DNA of 64,000 bases, from the NCBI GenBank assembly GCA_017893485.1, contig CM030367.1, positions 87,680,910-87,744,909 on the forward strand, written 5' to 3'. Under the pieces are notes generated by a model, which was given only the letters and a program-made list of their open reading frames with translations, did not search any database and was not told the origin of the DNA. Origin of the DNA: Hemerocallis citrina. Lineage: Eukaryota; Streptophyta; Magnoliopsida; Asparagales; Asphodelaceae. A program made the translations under genes and the position numbers. Shown here one piece after another: positions 33,310-44,525 of this stretch (the first letter of the stretch is position 1; the number at the start of each line of letters is the position of its first letter).

Positions 33310-34850
33310 CTCAACCAAAAAGTTCGGGGTGGTTACTCTTCATCCGCTCTTCTGATTCCCAAGTTGCCTCTTCAACTAGCTAGTTCCTCCACACTACCTT
33401 GACCATGGGTATAATCTTGTTTCTCAAGACTCTTTCCTGTCGATCCATGATCCTCACTAGGCGTTCCTTGTAGCTCAAATTTAACTGCAGACCTTCTGGC
33501 ACTTGCGGTAAGTGGTGACTTGGATCTGGAATGTAGCACCGCAACATGGACACATGAAAGACATTGTGTACTTGGGCTAGCTTTTCGGGTAACCCTAATC
33601 TACAAGCTTTCTTCCCAATCCCCCTCAGTATTTTATATGGTCCTATGTACCTTAGAGCTAACTTTCCTTCTTTCCCAAATCGGATCACTCCCTTCGTCGG
33701 AGATACCTTCAAGAAGACAAAGTCACCCTCTTTGAATTCCAAATCCCTTCTCCGATTATCTGCATAGCTCTTTTGTCTGCTTTGTGCCTCAACCAGTCTA
33801 TTCTAGATTAATTCTGTTTTCTCTGAAGTTTGTTGTACTTTCTCTGGCCCAAACATCTGCCTTTCTCCCACTTCATACCAACACACCGGCGTTCTACACT
33901 TCCTCCCGTACAAAGCCTTATACGGTGCCATGCCAATGTTGGTATGAAAACTATTATTGTAGGCAAATTCTACCAGAGCTAAGTGCCTCTTCCAGTTTTT
34001 GCCAAAATTCATCACACAGAATCTCAACATGTCCTCCAACACACGATTTACCTTCTCAGTTTGTCCATCTGATTGGGGATGGAAAGCAGTACTGAAATCA
34101 GTCCTGGTTCCCAAAACTGTCTGAAGGCTCCTCCAATAGTGTGACGTGAACCGTGCATCTCGATCTGAAATAATCGACACAGGAATTCCATGCAGCCTCA
34201 CGCTCTCCCTGATGTACAATTCTACTAACTGCTCCATCGACCAGGTGATCTTCATCGCCAAGAAATTAGCAGACTTGGTTAGTCAATCCACTATTACCCA
34301 AATTGCATCATTCCCTTAGGGAATTCTAGGTAGCCCCGTGATGAAATTCATGCTGATGTTCTCCCACTTCCACTCCGGAATGGGTAATGGCTGTAATAAA
34401 CCTTCGGGTCTTTGATTTTCTGCCTTGATCTGCTGACAAGTCGCACATCTTGCCATGAAGTCTGCTACATCTCTCTTCATTCTCGATCACCAGAAATGCG
34501 TCTTAATATCCTTGTACATCTTGGTACTCCCTGGATGTACTGATAATAACGTGGCATGTGCCTCTTGTAGAATGCTCTCCTTCAAATCGGCTTGCTCAGG
34601 TACACATAATCTTTCTCCGAACAACAGTACTTCGTCTTTTACTTGGACTTCTGACAATTTGCCTGTGCCAACTTGCTCCTTCATCTTTGGAATTTCTCGG
34701 TCAGATCTCTGATCGTCGATGATCCACTCCCTCAACTTGGGCTGTAGACTCAACTGCACCAGTGATGCCCCCAGTCCTTGCAATAGCTCGGTCGAATTTC
34801 TCTGCAAGTTTCTCCTGGGTTGTAATCAAACAAGATAAACTGCTTTTACT
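33310..34850 (-). pseudogene. Integrase and chromodomain of the nested Tekay-like element
   Basis: Minus-strand order: zinc finger (SVHPGSTKMYKDIKTHFW, then a stop; [10 protein letters not shown]), core ([26 protein letters not shown]), GPF/Y-type module (RYIGPYKILRGIGKKACRLG) and chromodomain (LVRIMDRQERVLRNK, stop at about 33379, then EEATWESEERMK). The first catalytic Asp of the core is Asn (MNF for MDF); the second Asp and the Glu are present. Further stops interrupt PRIP/GNDAIWVIVD. The chromodomain could have directed insertion to heterochromatin. Not functional. Confidence 0.93.
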
Positions 34851-36400
34851 ACTGAGCGCATCTGCCACTATATTTGCTTATCCCGGGTGATATTTTATCT
34901 CTGGACGAATATCCTCTAGCACTTCCAACCACCTTCTCTGCCTCAAATTTAGATCTCTCTGTTGATAGATTTACTTTAAACTCTTGTGTTCTGTGTACAT
35001 TTTGACTTTCTCCCCATTCACATAATGCCTCCACTGCTTTAAGGTGAATATGATTGCTGCCAACTCCAGATCATGGGTTGGGTAATTTTTCTCATGCGGT
35101 CTCAATTACCTAGACCCATAAGATATTACCTTTCCCTCTTACATCAGTACACAACTTAGACCTCGACGTGAAGCATTGTTGTAGACATCATAGTCAATTC
35201 CTGGTCGTGGCTAGGCCAATATTGGAGCGGTAGTCAACCTCTCTTTCAACTCTTGGAAGCTTGCTTCACATTGCTCTATCCACTTGAAACTTACATTCTT
35301 CCTCGTAAGTCCGGTGAGCGGCACGACTATATGAGCATAACCCTGAATGAATCACCGATAATAACCGGTCAAACCCAACAAACTCATAATCTCCTTTACA
35401 GATGCAGGTCTTAGTCAGTCTTTCTCTGCTTCTACCTTCTGTGGATTTGTGGCCACTCCCTCCTTAGAAAGGATATGACCCAGGAACGTGACTTCGGACT
35501 TCCAGAAGTCACACTTGGATAGCTTTGCATATAATTTCTGCTCCTGCAGCTTCTTCTACATTTCTTCCAAATGTTCAGCATGTTCCTCTTCTGACTTGGA
35601 ATATACCAGAATATCGTCAATAAACACCACGATGAAAGAGTCGATGAATGGTCGTAGGACCCTGTTCATCATATCTATGAATATGGTTGGTGCATTCATC
35701 ACTCTAAATGGCATGACTAGGAATTCGTAATGCCCATGTCGAGTTTGGAACACAGTCTTATGCACATCCTCTTCCTTAACACAAACTTGGCGATAACCCG
35801 ACCGAAGATCAATCTTGGAGAAAACTATTACTCCTTGAAGTCGGTCAAACTAATCATCGATTCGCAAAATAGGATACTTATTCTGGATAGTCACCTTGTT
35901 CAACTCCCTATAATCGAGGCACATCCTCATCGATCCATCTTTCTTCTACACCAACAAAATTGGAGCTCCCCAAGGTGACGCACTAGGTTTGATGAAACCT
36001 TTGTGCAAAAGCTCCTCGATTTGCTTCTTCACCTCATCCTGTTCCACCGGTGCCATTCTGTATGGTGCCTTGGATATCGGTGCACTTCCTGCCTGAATAA
36101 AAATACTGAATTCCACATCCCAATGAGGTGGTAGTCTAGGTAGATCCTCTAAGAATACCGTTGGAAAGTTCCGGAATACAGGAATCTTCTTGACTTCCTC
36201 AGGAATTTTCTTCTTGGTTAAGGCTGCCACCAATTCCTTGCACTTCTTCTTCCCTTGAAATATTACTGTTGGTACCCCTGGTGCCTTCACCATCACCTTC
36301 TTACTCTTGCATTCGATGCTAGCACTGTAGATTGACATCCATTCTATTCCAATGATACATCCACTCCCAACACTTCCATCTCTATAAGATCGATCCCAAA
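34850..36400 (-). pseudogene. Reverse transcriptase and RNase H of the nested Tekay-like element
   Basis: RT: VKKQIEELLHKGFIKPSASP, PWGAPILLV followed by a stop, [39 protein letters not shown] and the active site [12 protein letters not shown] with both Asp. RNase H: the segment near 34980-35030 has TEHKSL where TDHKSL is usual, so a catalytic Asp is Glu, followed by DLNLRQRRWLEVLEDI and NIVADALS with stops between. At least five nonsense codons were seen. Confidence 0.9.
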
Positions 36401-36469
36401 AATTCTTCCTCCAATCTCGATCTCACAATCAGCGTAGTACCAATCAATAGTTAATGTTTTTACTGAAGG

Positions 36470-36700
36470 AGTAGCTATGCTAAAACCTTATCGGAAAAAT
36501 TTTTTGGTTCTACCCCCGACTCTGGCGCAAATTTAAGGGACACAAAAGTATGCGATGAACTAGTATCGAATAAAACTGTAGCATATATTCCATTCACTAA
36601 AAGTTTTCCTGTTACATAATGAATTATATCCTTCAATACATAACATCCTTCTATTACAAGATTATGAAATAACAACATAAATTTTATACGGATGCTCCCA
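36470..36700 (-). pseudogene. Protease remnant of the nested Tekay-like element
   Basis: VTGKLLVNGIYATVLFDTSS is the aspartic protease segment, with DTS in place of the DSG/DTG triad, followed by HTFVSLKFA. The Gly of the active-site triad is lost. Confidence 0.78.
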
Positions 36701-37814
36701 TATCGGTAAAGACGGTATCAGAGTCTTCAGCATCCTCCTTAGTCGGAGTGAATACTCACCCATGTCAGTACAGTTTCTTCCCCTAATCCGCCTGCTTCAG
36801 ACTCTACCTTCCTCGATGGAATTGGGTGCAATATGGCTTAGTGTGGCCTTCTCTTCCACAGTTGAAAAAAGTTATTGGAATCCACAGCTTGGTACATTTG
36901 GACTTGTAATGACCCGATTCCTCACAGTTGTATCAGGTTAATCCTGGGGGCCTTGTACCTCCGTTGCTTGGCTTTCCAGTCACAGTAATGGCATTTTCCC
37001 CAATCGGCATGAACCTCTGTGCTGGGGGCTACCTCCTGAAGTTGATTGACGTCGCGGGCCTCTTACCGCTACTCCAGTTGCTTCTCCGGTCTCTCACCAG
37101 CTGATATTACTCCATGTCTGATTCTGTGGTTGCAGCCTTCCAAACAAGCTTGTCAAATTTCTGGATCCCAAGAGGTATCATACGAGACCTCAATCCTGGC
37201 CTCAGACCCTGCTCGAATTTCCTCACCTTCTTGGCTTCATCAGTCTCCAACTCTGGTGCATATCTGGAGAGTTGAGTAAACTTTGTTTCATACTCTCGGA
37301 CAGTCATGTTACCCTGCTTCAAGGCCAGAAATTCCATTGCCTTCTTTTCTTGGACATATATTGGGAAGTAATGACTCTGAAATTCCTCCAAGAAGACCTC
37401 CTAAGTGATAGGCTCATCGCCCAAGGTCCACTTCATAGACTGCCACCAGACTCCGGCGTCCTTCTCCAACTGGGTAGTTGCTAGCTTTACCTTACTAGCC
37501 TGTGGGGTCTCCAACACTTCAAACACCATTTCAATCTGCCGGATCCAATCATCAGCTGCATTGGGATCAGCCTTGCATTCAAAGACAGGTGGTTTCATCC
37601 TCTTGAAGGATTCCACCAACTTGATAGCCTCTAGTACTTGGACTGCTTGCCATGCCCTTGTATTCCAGTTCACACTCGCTGCGACAAAAGTGTTAAGTGT
37701 TTGGCATACACGGGCCAATTCTATCTCCAAATCAAGTCGGTTGCCTTCTCCGCTTGATCCCTCACCATTTCTAGTGCTTTTTCTGGCCATTTCTGGTTTA
37801 TAAAACTTCATCAA
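36701..37814 (-). pseudogene. Gag of the nested Tekay-like element
   Basis: Starts near 37814 (MMKFYKPEMARKS), then KRMKPPVFECKADPNAADDW, IEMVFEVLETP, DAGVWWQSM, a stop, FLEEFQSHYFP, MTVREYETKFTQLSRYAPEL and GLRSRM. This is a standard Retrotrans_gag region. Stops at about 37401 and 37109 and several more downstream destroy the C-terminal part, where the zinc knuckle would lie. Confidence 0.88.
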
Positions 37815-38141
37815 TCATCAAAAGCAACAATAACATAGACTTTCTTCCAACACAAATTACTCATTTCCAAAATAAACTTCTTATATTCAGAAATAAAACT
37901 GGTCCATACATCCATACATAAAGAACACTAGAAAACTCCAAATCATCCTACAAAACTTTAAACAAGCATAAAGTAATCTAGACTCTACGATTCCTCTTGG
38001 TCTTTCAGAGTTCTACCCATAGATCGTCTATTTCTTTCTGCATCTTCTCGCATTGTTGCCGGCATTCTAATTTCCCCAATGGGTTTTGTTGTTTAGCTGG
38101 GTGAAATGCCGAGCATTCCTGTGGCGACACTTCTCCAGTTC

Positions 38142-38444
38142 TCATACTCGTTGACTCAGGGCGGTGATGTTTTGCTTATCCTCCGCATGATGAGCCTCCA
38201 TGTGGGTTACTCTCCACTTATGGATGGTCAACTGCTTCCGAAGAGAAGCAATGATGTGGTCCTTCTTGTCTTGAATTGGGTCTTCGTTAGATGATTCACT
38301 CTGCGGTTTTGGCGGAGGTGGAGTGATCTCACAAGACACGAACATTTCCTCCCCCTCTTCTTCTGGTTCTTTTTCTTCCTCTTCGAGGTCCTCAAAGAAT
38401 AGTTCCGCTTCTACTTCATCCACCGAGTTTTGATTATCCTCCAT
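38142..38444 (-). CDS. Acidic leader ORF between PBS and gag
   Basis: An ORF of about 100 codons starting MEDNQNSVDEVEAELFFEDL. It is Glu-rich (about residues 5-45), then has a PPPPKP patch and a charged C-terminal half (KDHIIASLRKQLTIHKWRVT) that could form a coiled coil. It is not part of gag and no known family was recognised. It is open without stops, unlike gag and pol of the same element, but is short enough for that to be chance. Confidence 0.4.
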   Translation of the reverse strand: MEDNQNSVDEVEAELFFEDLEEEEKEPEEEGEEMFVSCEITPPPPKPQSESSNEDPIQDKKDHIIASLRKQLTIHKWRVTHMEAHHAEDKQNITALSQRV

Positions 38445-38600
38445 CCTACAGCGGAAGGGAGGAGAACACATTAGTGTATAGAGCAACGTAAATATAATTT
38501 GATACAACTATAATATTTAAATCTCTATAAACTAAACTCACACTCCTAATGTCCACCTTAATGTGTCTTCCTTATAATTTTGTACTACTTATTGAAGTCG

Positions 38601-38612
38601 GCTTTAATACCA
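38601..38612 (-). other. Primer binding site of the nested Tekay-like element, degraded
   Basis: Minus strand TGGTATTAAAGC, two mismatches from the Met-tRNA complement TGGTATCAGAGC, three bases after the LTR remnant. Confidence 0.8.
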
Positions 38613-38615
38613 CTC

Positions 38616-38659
38616 TGTAATGCCCCGAATTACCTGTGTTTGAAATTTGGGGAGTTACA
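38616..38659 (-). repeat. 5' LTR remnant, 44 bp
   Basis: Minus strand begins TGTAACTCCCC and ends TTCGGGGCATTACA, the two termini expected for the 3.4-kb LTR, with nearly all of the middle missing. The segment is also an imperfect hairpin (CCCCGAATTA...AAATTTGGGG). Confidence 0.7.
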
Positions 38660-38664
38660 ACGTA

Positions 38665-40455
38665 AGACTCAGAGTTAAAGTGATCTTTCGAGGCTCGATT
38701 GATGCAGTAGACCTCGGGAGGCATGGTTTCCTCGATGGTGGGTTTCAAGAGGACCTCCACTAAGACAGTGTGATCCAATCATTCGAAGGAGGAGGAAGCC
38801 AGCTTGGAGAGGGCGTCGGCCTGGGTATTCAGTTCTTGAGGAATTCGAGTCACTGTTGTTTCCAAGAAATTTGAGAGGATCATTCAGAAGTCACAGGCCT
38901 CGTACTCTCCGGAGATCTGATTGACCACAAGTTGAGAGTATCTAAAAACTCTTATGTGTTTGGCTCCTGCCTTTCGGGCGAGAAGGAGTCCCACAATCAT
39001 TGCCTTAAATTCTGCCTTTTGTTGGAGGGCGAAAAATTGTGACGGAGAGAATATTGGAGAATAACGGCGTCCAGTCCCTTAAGTATGACTCCAACTCCAC
39101 TCCCGCCTTCGCAAGACGATCTGTCAACAAAGAGTTCCCACTCTGGCTCACCTTCTTGCGTTTCGAGAGCATTGGAAATAGTACATTCAATTATGAATTC
39201 AATGAGCTCTTGACCCTTGATAGCAGTTCTGGGCTTGTAGCTGATGTCATGCTGGCTCAATTCAATGGACCATTTGATCAGACGGTCTGACGTCTCGGGT
39301 TTTTGGAGCACTTGTTTGAGGGGTTGGTTTGAAAAGACCTGAATGGAGTAGGCCTAGAAATATGGGCAAAGCTTTCTTGCTGCCATTACGAGTGCGTAGG
39401 CCATTTTCTATACCTTAGAGTATCGGGACTTAGCATCAAGGAGAACCTTACTGACGTAGTAGATTGGCTTCTGCAATCCGCTTTCATTCCAAATGAAGAC
39501 AGCACTAAGTGCGTGTTCGGAGACAACGAGGTAGAGGGAGAGTACTTCATTCAGCTTGGGTTTTCTGAGGAGCGGAGGATTAGCCAAGTATACCATTAAC
39601 TAGTTAAAAGCTTACTGTTAGAGCTCCTCCCACTCGAATTATTTAGCTCCCCTGAGAGCTTTAAAGGATTGTAGTAACTTCTCCCCGGAATTGGAGAGAA
39701 AGCGACCGATAGCTACTAACCGACCAGTGAGGCACTGCACTTCCTTGACATTTCTTGGAGGGGCCATGTTTAGGATGGCATGGATTTTTTGGGGGTTGGC
39801 TTCTATCCCCCGTTGAATGACCATGAATCCGAGGAACTTCCCGGAGGTAACGCCGAAGGTGCACTTTGAAGGGTTCAACCGCATGTTGTGGGATTGAAGG
39901 ACCCCGAACGCTTCCTCTAGATCTTTCACATGATCTCGACCCTAGAGGCTTTTGACGAGCATGTTGTCTACATAAACATCCATGTTCCGACCTATTTAAT
40001 TTTTGAAGACCCGGTTCACGAGTCTTTGATATGTAGCTCCAGTATTTTTTAGCCTGAAGGGCATGATGCGAGAGCAATATAGCTCTTGGACGGTTATGAA
40101 AGCAGTCTTGGGAATGTTCGGAGGGTACGTTCTGATTTGGTTGTTGCCTGAGAATGCGTCCATGAAACTGAGGAGCTCGTGTCCGGACGTCGCGTCTATA
40201 AGGGCATCGATGCTCGGGAGAGGGAAAGGATCCTTCGGGCAAGCTTTGTTGAGATCTGTAAAATCGATGCAGATCCTCCACTTCCCGTTGGTCTTTTTAA
40301 CTATCACAATATTGGCTAGCCATTCGAGGTAGCTCACTTCATGAATGAAGTTAGTAGAGAGGAGTTTTTGTACCTCCCCTTAGATGCCTGTATCCAATCA
40401 GAGGCGAACTTGCGCGGCTCTGTTGCACTGGTTTGTAGTACAGGCGAATGCTTAG
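38665..40455 (-). pseudogene. Reverse transcriptase and RNase H of the Tat-type element
   Basis: Minus strand, from 40450: LSIRLYYKPVQQSRA, EVQKLLSTNFIHEVSYLEWL, ANIVIVKKTNGKWRICIDFT, DLNKACPKDPFPLPSID, LLSFMDAFSGNNQ, MPFRLKNTGATYQRLVN, then YVDNMLVKS at about 39960: the second Asp of the YVDD active site is Asn. Then LNPSKCTFGVTSGKFLGF, and the Tat-style RNase H pair, ending with ELFVDRSSCEGGSGVGVIL and ADALSKLAS at about 38790. Stops at about 40006 and elsewhere. The frame passes into the 70-bp repeat at 38670. The upstream end is separated from its N-terminal part by the TRIM. Confidence 0.9.
40451..40455 (+). repeat. TRIM target site duplication CTTAG, left
   Basis: Exact 5-bp repeat with 42050-42054. 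Confidence 0.93.
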
Positions 40456-40874
40456 TGTAACGCTCCGCCCCAATACTCAGACGATTCATTATTTATTAGT
40501 ACAACTGCCCACCACAGGCTGCCTCTCAAAAGGTGGTTAACCAATTAGGTGACTCTTGATCAGAGATAATTATATTTATTATTTATTAATCTTATTAAAC
40601 TCTCGATATGGGACCAATTCAATCCACATCCGTCTACTCTCTTCTCGCGTGCTAACCGCACAAAGCCCCCCTGGGCCCCTATGCCACATCAGCACCCAAA
40701 GACAGCTCCCCCCTCTCTCCCTTTCTCTCTAAAGACGTCAGCAAGGAAGGAGGGTAACTGGGGCCCACAATCACCATGTGATGTCAAAGCACACAACAAC
40801 CACTACTTTCTCATCTCAATTAACTTCCCATAGGACCACCCCATAAAATCTCTACGGGACACTCCTCCAATTCC

Positions 40875-40879
<5 letters not shown>

Positions 40880-40925
<46 letters not shown>
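40880..40925 (+). repeat. (TA)n tract in the left TRIM LTR
   Basis: About 23 TA dinucleotides. The same position in the other LTR carries the MITE insertion. Confidence 0.9.
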
Positions 40926-40928
<3 letters not shown>

Positions 40929-41613
40929 AAATTAAGGGGTGTTACATACACCTTCCCTTTAGAAATTAGCGACCTCACTGAGTACGGGGCATGCAACCTA
41001 GTGCAGGATCTCCTTTATAGTCGATGTGGAATGTCGTACCCTGATTCAGCTAATTCTAGTGTATTGCCCCTGGCCAAATTGCCAGCGTACTGACCTCAGC
41101 TTCTCTCAGGCATACCCACCCTGACCCACACTCAGTGTCGAAAGTCGGCTCTGATACCATTTGTAATGCCCTGCCCCAGTACTCAGATGATTTATTTATT
41201 TACTAGTAAAACTGCCCACCACAGGCTGCCTCTCAAAAGGTGGTCAACCAATTAGGTGACTCTTGATCATAGGCAATTATATTTATTATTTATTAATCTT
41301 GTTAAACTCCCGATATAGGCCCAATTCAATCCACATCCATCTACTCTCTTCTCGTGTGCTGACAGTTCAAAGCCCCTTGGGCCCCCATGCCACATCAGCA
41401 CCCAAAGACAACTGCCCCCTCCCCCAACCTCTCTCCTTTTCTCTCTGACGACGTCAGCAAGAAAGGAGGGAAACCGGGCCCATAATCACCATGTGCTGTC
41501 AAAGCACACATCAACCACTACTTTCTCATCTCAATTAAATTCCCATAGGACCACCCCATAGAATCTCTATAAGACAATCCTCCAATTCCCTTTATATATA
41601 TATATATATATAT

Positions 41614-41981
41614 GGGAAGTCTTCCGTTGTGCACCCACCTATGATGCACACGACATGTGCACTCGGCCTTCTCGCCTTCGTAGCGACGATCCGAACCGTT
41701 CACATTGATATACACATCTAAATTAGTCTAATATGTAAAATCAAATCATTCGAAATTTATTTGCCCATCCATTGAAGTGTTACAAAATTGTATGGATGAA
41801 AATCATTGTTTTTTATAGTCACATGATCAATGAGCAAATAAATTTTAAATAATTTGATTTTACATATTCAGATTAATTTAGATGTGTAGATCAATGGGAA
41901 CGGTTCGGATCGTCGATACGAAGGCGGAAAGGCCGAGTGCACACGAGTGCACACGGAGGGGTGGTGCACAATGGAAGATTT

Positions 41982-41984
<3 letters not shown>
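41614..41984. mobile_element. Foldback MITE inside the right TRIM LTR
   Basis: GGGAAGTCTTCCGTTGTGCA at the left matches, as reverse complement, AATCTTCCATTGTGCACCAC read from the right end. Pairing continues inward (ACGATCCGAACCGTT with AACGGTTCGGATCGT; TAAATTAGTCTAATATGTAA with TTACATATTCAGATTAATTTA), so most of the 371 bp can fold into one hairpin. It sits in the (TA)n tract of the LTR and encodes nothing. Confidence 0.88.
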
Positions 41985-42031
<47 letters not shown>

Positions 42032-42049
42032 AAATTATGGGGTGTTACA

Positions 42050-42054
42050 CTTAG
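42050..42054 (+). repeat. TRIM target site duplication CTTAG, right
   Basis: Exact copy of 40451-40455. Confidence 0.93.
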
Positions 42055-42931
42055 TTTGTGCATTATAAGATCGTCGGAGATTCTCGGCATAGCCGAGGGT
42101 ACCCAAGAAAATAGAACCTGACTCTGACGGATGTAGTTGATGATCTCTCGCCTTAGGTCTGGAGGAATGGAACAGTTCACTTGGAAGCAATTGGATGGGT
42201 CGTCTTCGGAGAATGGTATCTCTTCCATCTCATCGACCGGCTCTAAACAAATCGTACTCCTTTCAAAGGGGATGTCAACCGCGTCAAGGGGCAGGACTAT
42301 CATTCCCATAGCAGCCATGTAGTAGGTTTGGGCGGCCTCTTGGTTACCTCAGACGACGCCTACCCAGTGTTTAGCGGGAACTTCATCTTCATGTGGTACG
42401 CCGAGGGTACCGCCTGGAGGGACGCGAGGCCGGGTCACCGAGGATGGCATTATAAGCGGCTTGGAAATTTACCACCATGAAGTCCATGGTTTCAGTTAGG
42501 GAAGTCAGAGCCTGTCCAGCTGAGACGTCAAGGGTTATGATTCTCTTAATTTGAACGGGAGCTCCTGAGAACCCCTGGAGTGTGTACCCCACCGGTTTCA
42601 ACTTTTCCCTGGGGAGTTTGTGGGCATCAAAGGCTACTAGAAACAGAACATTCACCAAACTCCTGTTGTCAACCAGGACGAGGCAGGCCTTGTGATTCGC
42701 TAAGCTTAGGCTAATGACGAAGGCATCGCAATGTGGGAGCTGGACACCCTCGAGATCTTCATTCAAGAATAAGATCGATAGCCGCCAACCCTTAGGGATA
42801 GGTCGTTGGTGGGTCGTGTTGACTTTTCGGACAAAATCCTTGCAGGAGGTGTTAGAGTCTCTGCCCATTTGTCCATCGTGAACGCAGTAGAGAATATCTA
42901 GTCCATCAAACCCAAACAGGTCGGGGCTCAT
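42055..42931 (-). pseudogene. Protease and RT N-terminus of the Tat-type element
   Basis: Minus strand from 42931: MSPDLFGFDGLDILYC, then the aspartic protease region LVDNRSLVNVLFL (D-N-R where D-S/T-G is usual), KLKPVGYTLQGFSGAPVQIK, MDFMVVNFQAAYNAILGDPA and a frame break near 42389. The next segment holds LEPVDEMEEIPFSEDDPSNC, IPPDLRREIINYIRQSQVLF and MPRISDDLIMHKLS, the usual lead-in to RT, ending at the TRIM. All wording is characteristic of Tat-lineage pol. Confidence 0.85.
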
Positions 42932-42989
42932 TGCAAGATGCTTGTCTGCCCTCCGAAGAGGGGAGGCTCATCTAGTATTTTGAGTAAAC

Positions 42990-44190
42990 TCATCTAGGTA
43001 GCCTCTCTAAATGAGTGCTTCGATCTCCTCCTTGAGAGCCCGATAACTGTCGATCTCGTGGCCGTGGTCACGGTGGAGTCGGCAGTAGAATCTTCGATCC
43101 ATTCTCCTGTTGTTATTGGTGGATGGTGGTGGATATTTGACTATCTTTTTGTCCTTAATCTCTATGAGGATGGTTGAAACATTCACCGTGAGTGAGGTGA
43201 ATCTCTCAAACCGAGGGACAAGAGGCGGACGTTTCTGGCCAATGGGGTCCTTTTGCAATTTTTTCGGGTCCTCAGACTCATCGGCCTTCCTTTTCCCCCT
43301 CGCTGCGGTTTCTTTCCCACCATTAGGATGAAGATATTCCTGGACCCGAATATATTTTTCGACCCTGCTTAGGAGATCAGAAAAATTGACGGGAGGTTTC
43401 TTGGCGAGGGAGGCCATAAGCTTGTCGTGGCGAACATTATGTCGTAATGCCACTGAGGTGACCCCGACATCAAGGGAGGAGATTGACCTGGCATTGGCTG
43501 TGAATCTTCACACGAAGACTTGGAGGGGCTCTCCGTCCTTCTGTCTTAGGTCTAGAAGGGAAGCACTCGTTTTCTCCGCATTGCGACTGGTCACAAAGTG
43601 GCGAGGAAATTTTCTTCGAGCTGATCGAAAAAGAAAATCGAGCGGGGACAAGCTTCAAATACCATTCCCGAGTCGTTCCACGTGGAGTGGCAGGGAAGAC
43701 GCATCATATGAGAGGATTCGAGGCACTATGAATCATTATGAGGGTTTTGAACCCCTCTATGTGATCAGCAGGATCTATCTCCCCGTTGTATGTCTCGAAC
43801 TGTGGAGGCTTGAAATTCCTCTGAGTAGGAGCATCGCGGATTCAGGCGGAGAAGGGGGCCTGGATGGTTGATGACCCTAGCCGAGTTGTCCCCCATTTTC
43901 GCCTATCCGCGTGAGATGGTCTTCCATCTCTTGGAGTCTCCTTCAGACGTCGTCCTGCCAATTCCCGGATCAGGTCGACCCATGGGATTCTTCTTCTTCG
44001 AAGTCTTTGATTCGTTCCTCGCCTGATGGTCGTTCGTCTCAGACTCTTCCGCGGAGTGCTCATAGGACTTCAGTCTGGAATTGGAACTCAGCACGCATGA
44101 CGTGACCCTCTCTGCAGTGGTCATTAGGACGTTGGTGATCTCTTAGGAAGTGGCTACGCCATTAATCTCGGCCTTGGAACCGAAGGACAT
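42990..44190 (-). pseudogene. Gag of the Tat-type element
   Basis: Starts near 44190 on the minus strand (MSFGSKAEINGVATS, then a stop). Further in: FKPPQFETYNGEIDPADHIE, GFKTLIMIHSASNPL, a stop, FPATPRGTTREWYLKLVP, and after two frame changes MALRHNVRHDKLMASLAKKP, FSDLLSRVEKYIRVQEYL and the zinc-knuckle-like CRLHRDHGHEIDSYRALKEE. These are the standard Tat gag modules. At least two frameshifts and three stops are present. Confidence 0.85.
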
Positions 44191-44494
44191 TGTGTCTCGG
44201 GGCTAGGTTTAATGGCGTGGATTCACCTCTTGAACGACTGAGCTGGTTTCGGAGGTCCCCCCCCTGGCTGGACCAATTTTTTATGACATTCTGAAGTTCG
44301 CCCGCCACAGGTAGTTCGACCGACCTTGCGATGGAGCGGGACGCGCTAAGAGCCGGTCCCTACGGATTCTCGGTCCTCTGCCCCCGCGATTACTGGGTGT
44401 TCGAGGGGCTATGGTTTTGATGGCATAGATCCACTTGGTTTTGGGGGCCATGAGAGCAGGTCACTACGGATAAGAACTTGCATCGGGAATGATT

Positions 44495-44525
44495 GATTTT
44501 CGGACTCTCCACAAACGGTGCCAAT
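44495..44525 (-). other. Primer binding site region of the Tat-type element
   Basis: Minus strand reads TTGGCACCGTTTGTGGAGAG directly after the LTR end, similar to the TGGCGCCGTT-type PBS usual in Tat elements rather than the Met-tRNA type. Confidence 0.7.

Larger units (their letters stand above)
29810..38659 (-). mobile_element. Tekay/Del-like gypsy retrotransposon nested in the Tat element
   Basis: On the minus strand the order is a 44-bp LTR remnant (38616-38659), PBS, acidic leader ORF, gag, protease, RT, RNase H, integrase, chromodomain, polypurine tract and a full LTR (29810-33231). The termini are TGTAAC...TTACA, and flanking GCGTA/ACGTA duplications show intact outer ends. Coding domains carry many stops and several catalytic substitutions, so it is an old, dead copy. 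Confidence 0.9.
40456..42049 (-). mobile_element. TRIM (terminal-repeat retrotransposon in miniature) nested in Tat pol
   Basis: Two LTRs (40456-40946, 491 bp; 41162-42049, enlarged by a MITE) flank a 215-bp internal region with no coding capacity. On the minus strand the PBS TGGTATCAGAGC (plus 41148-41159) lies two bases after the right LTR, and a purine tract AAAGGGAAGGTGTA precedes the left LTR. TGTAAC...TTACA ends and exact CTTAG duplications complete it. The insertion splits the Tat RT frame between LIMHKLS and LSIRLYY. A solo LTR of the same family is at 52701-53156. Confidence 0.93.

Noticed and set aside
40947..41161. TRIM internal region as a Cassandra-type 5S rRNA remnant
   Set aside because: No 5S box A or box C wording could be recognised in the LTRs or the internal region.
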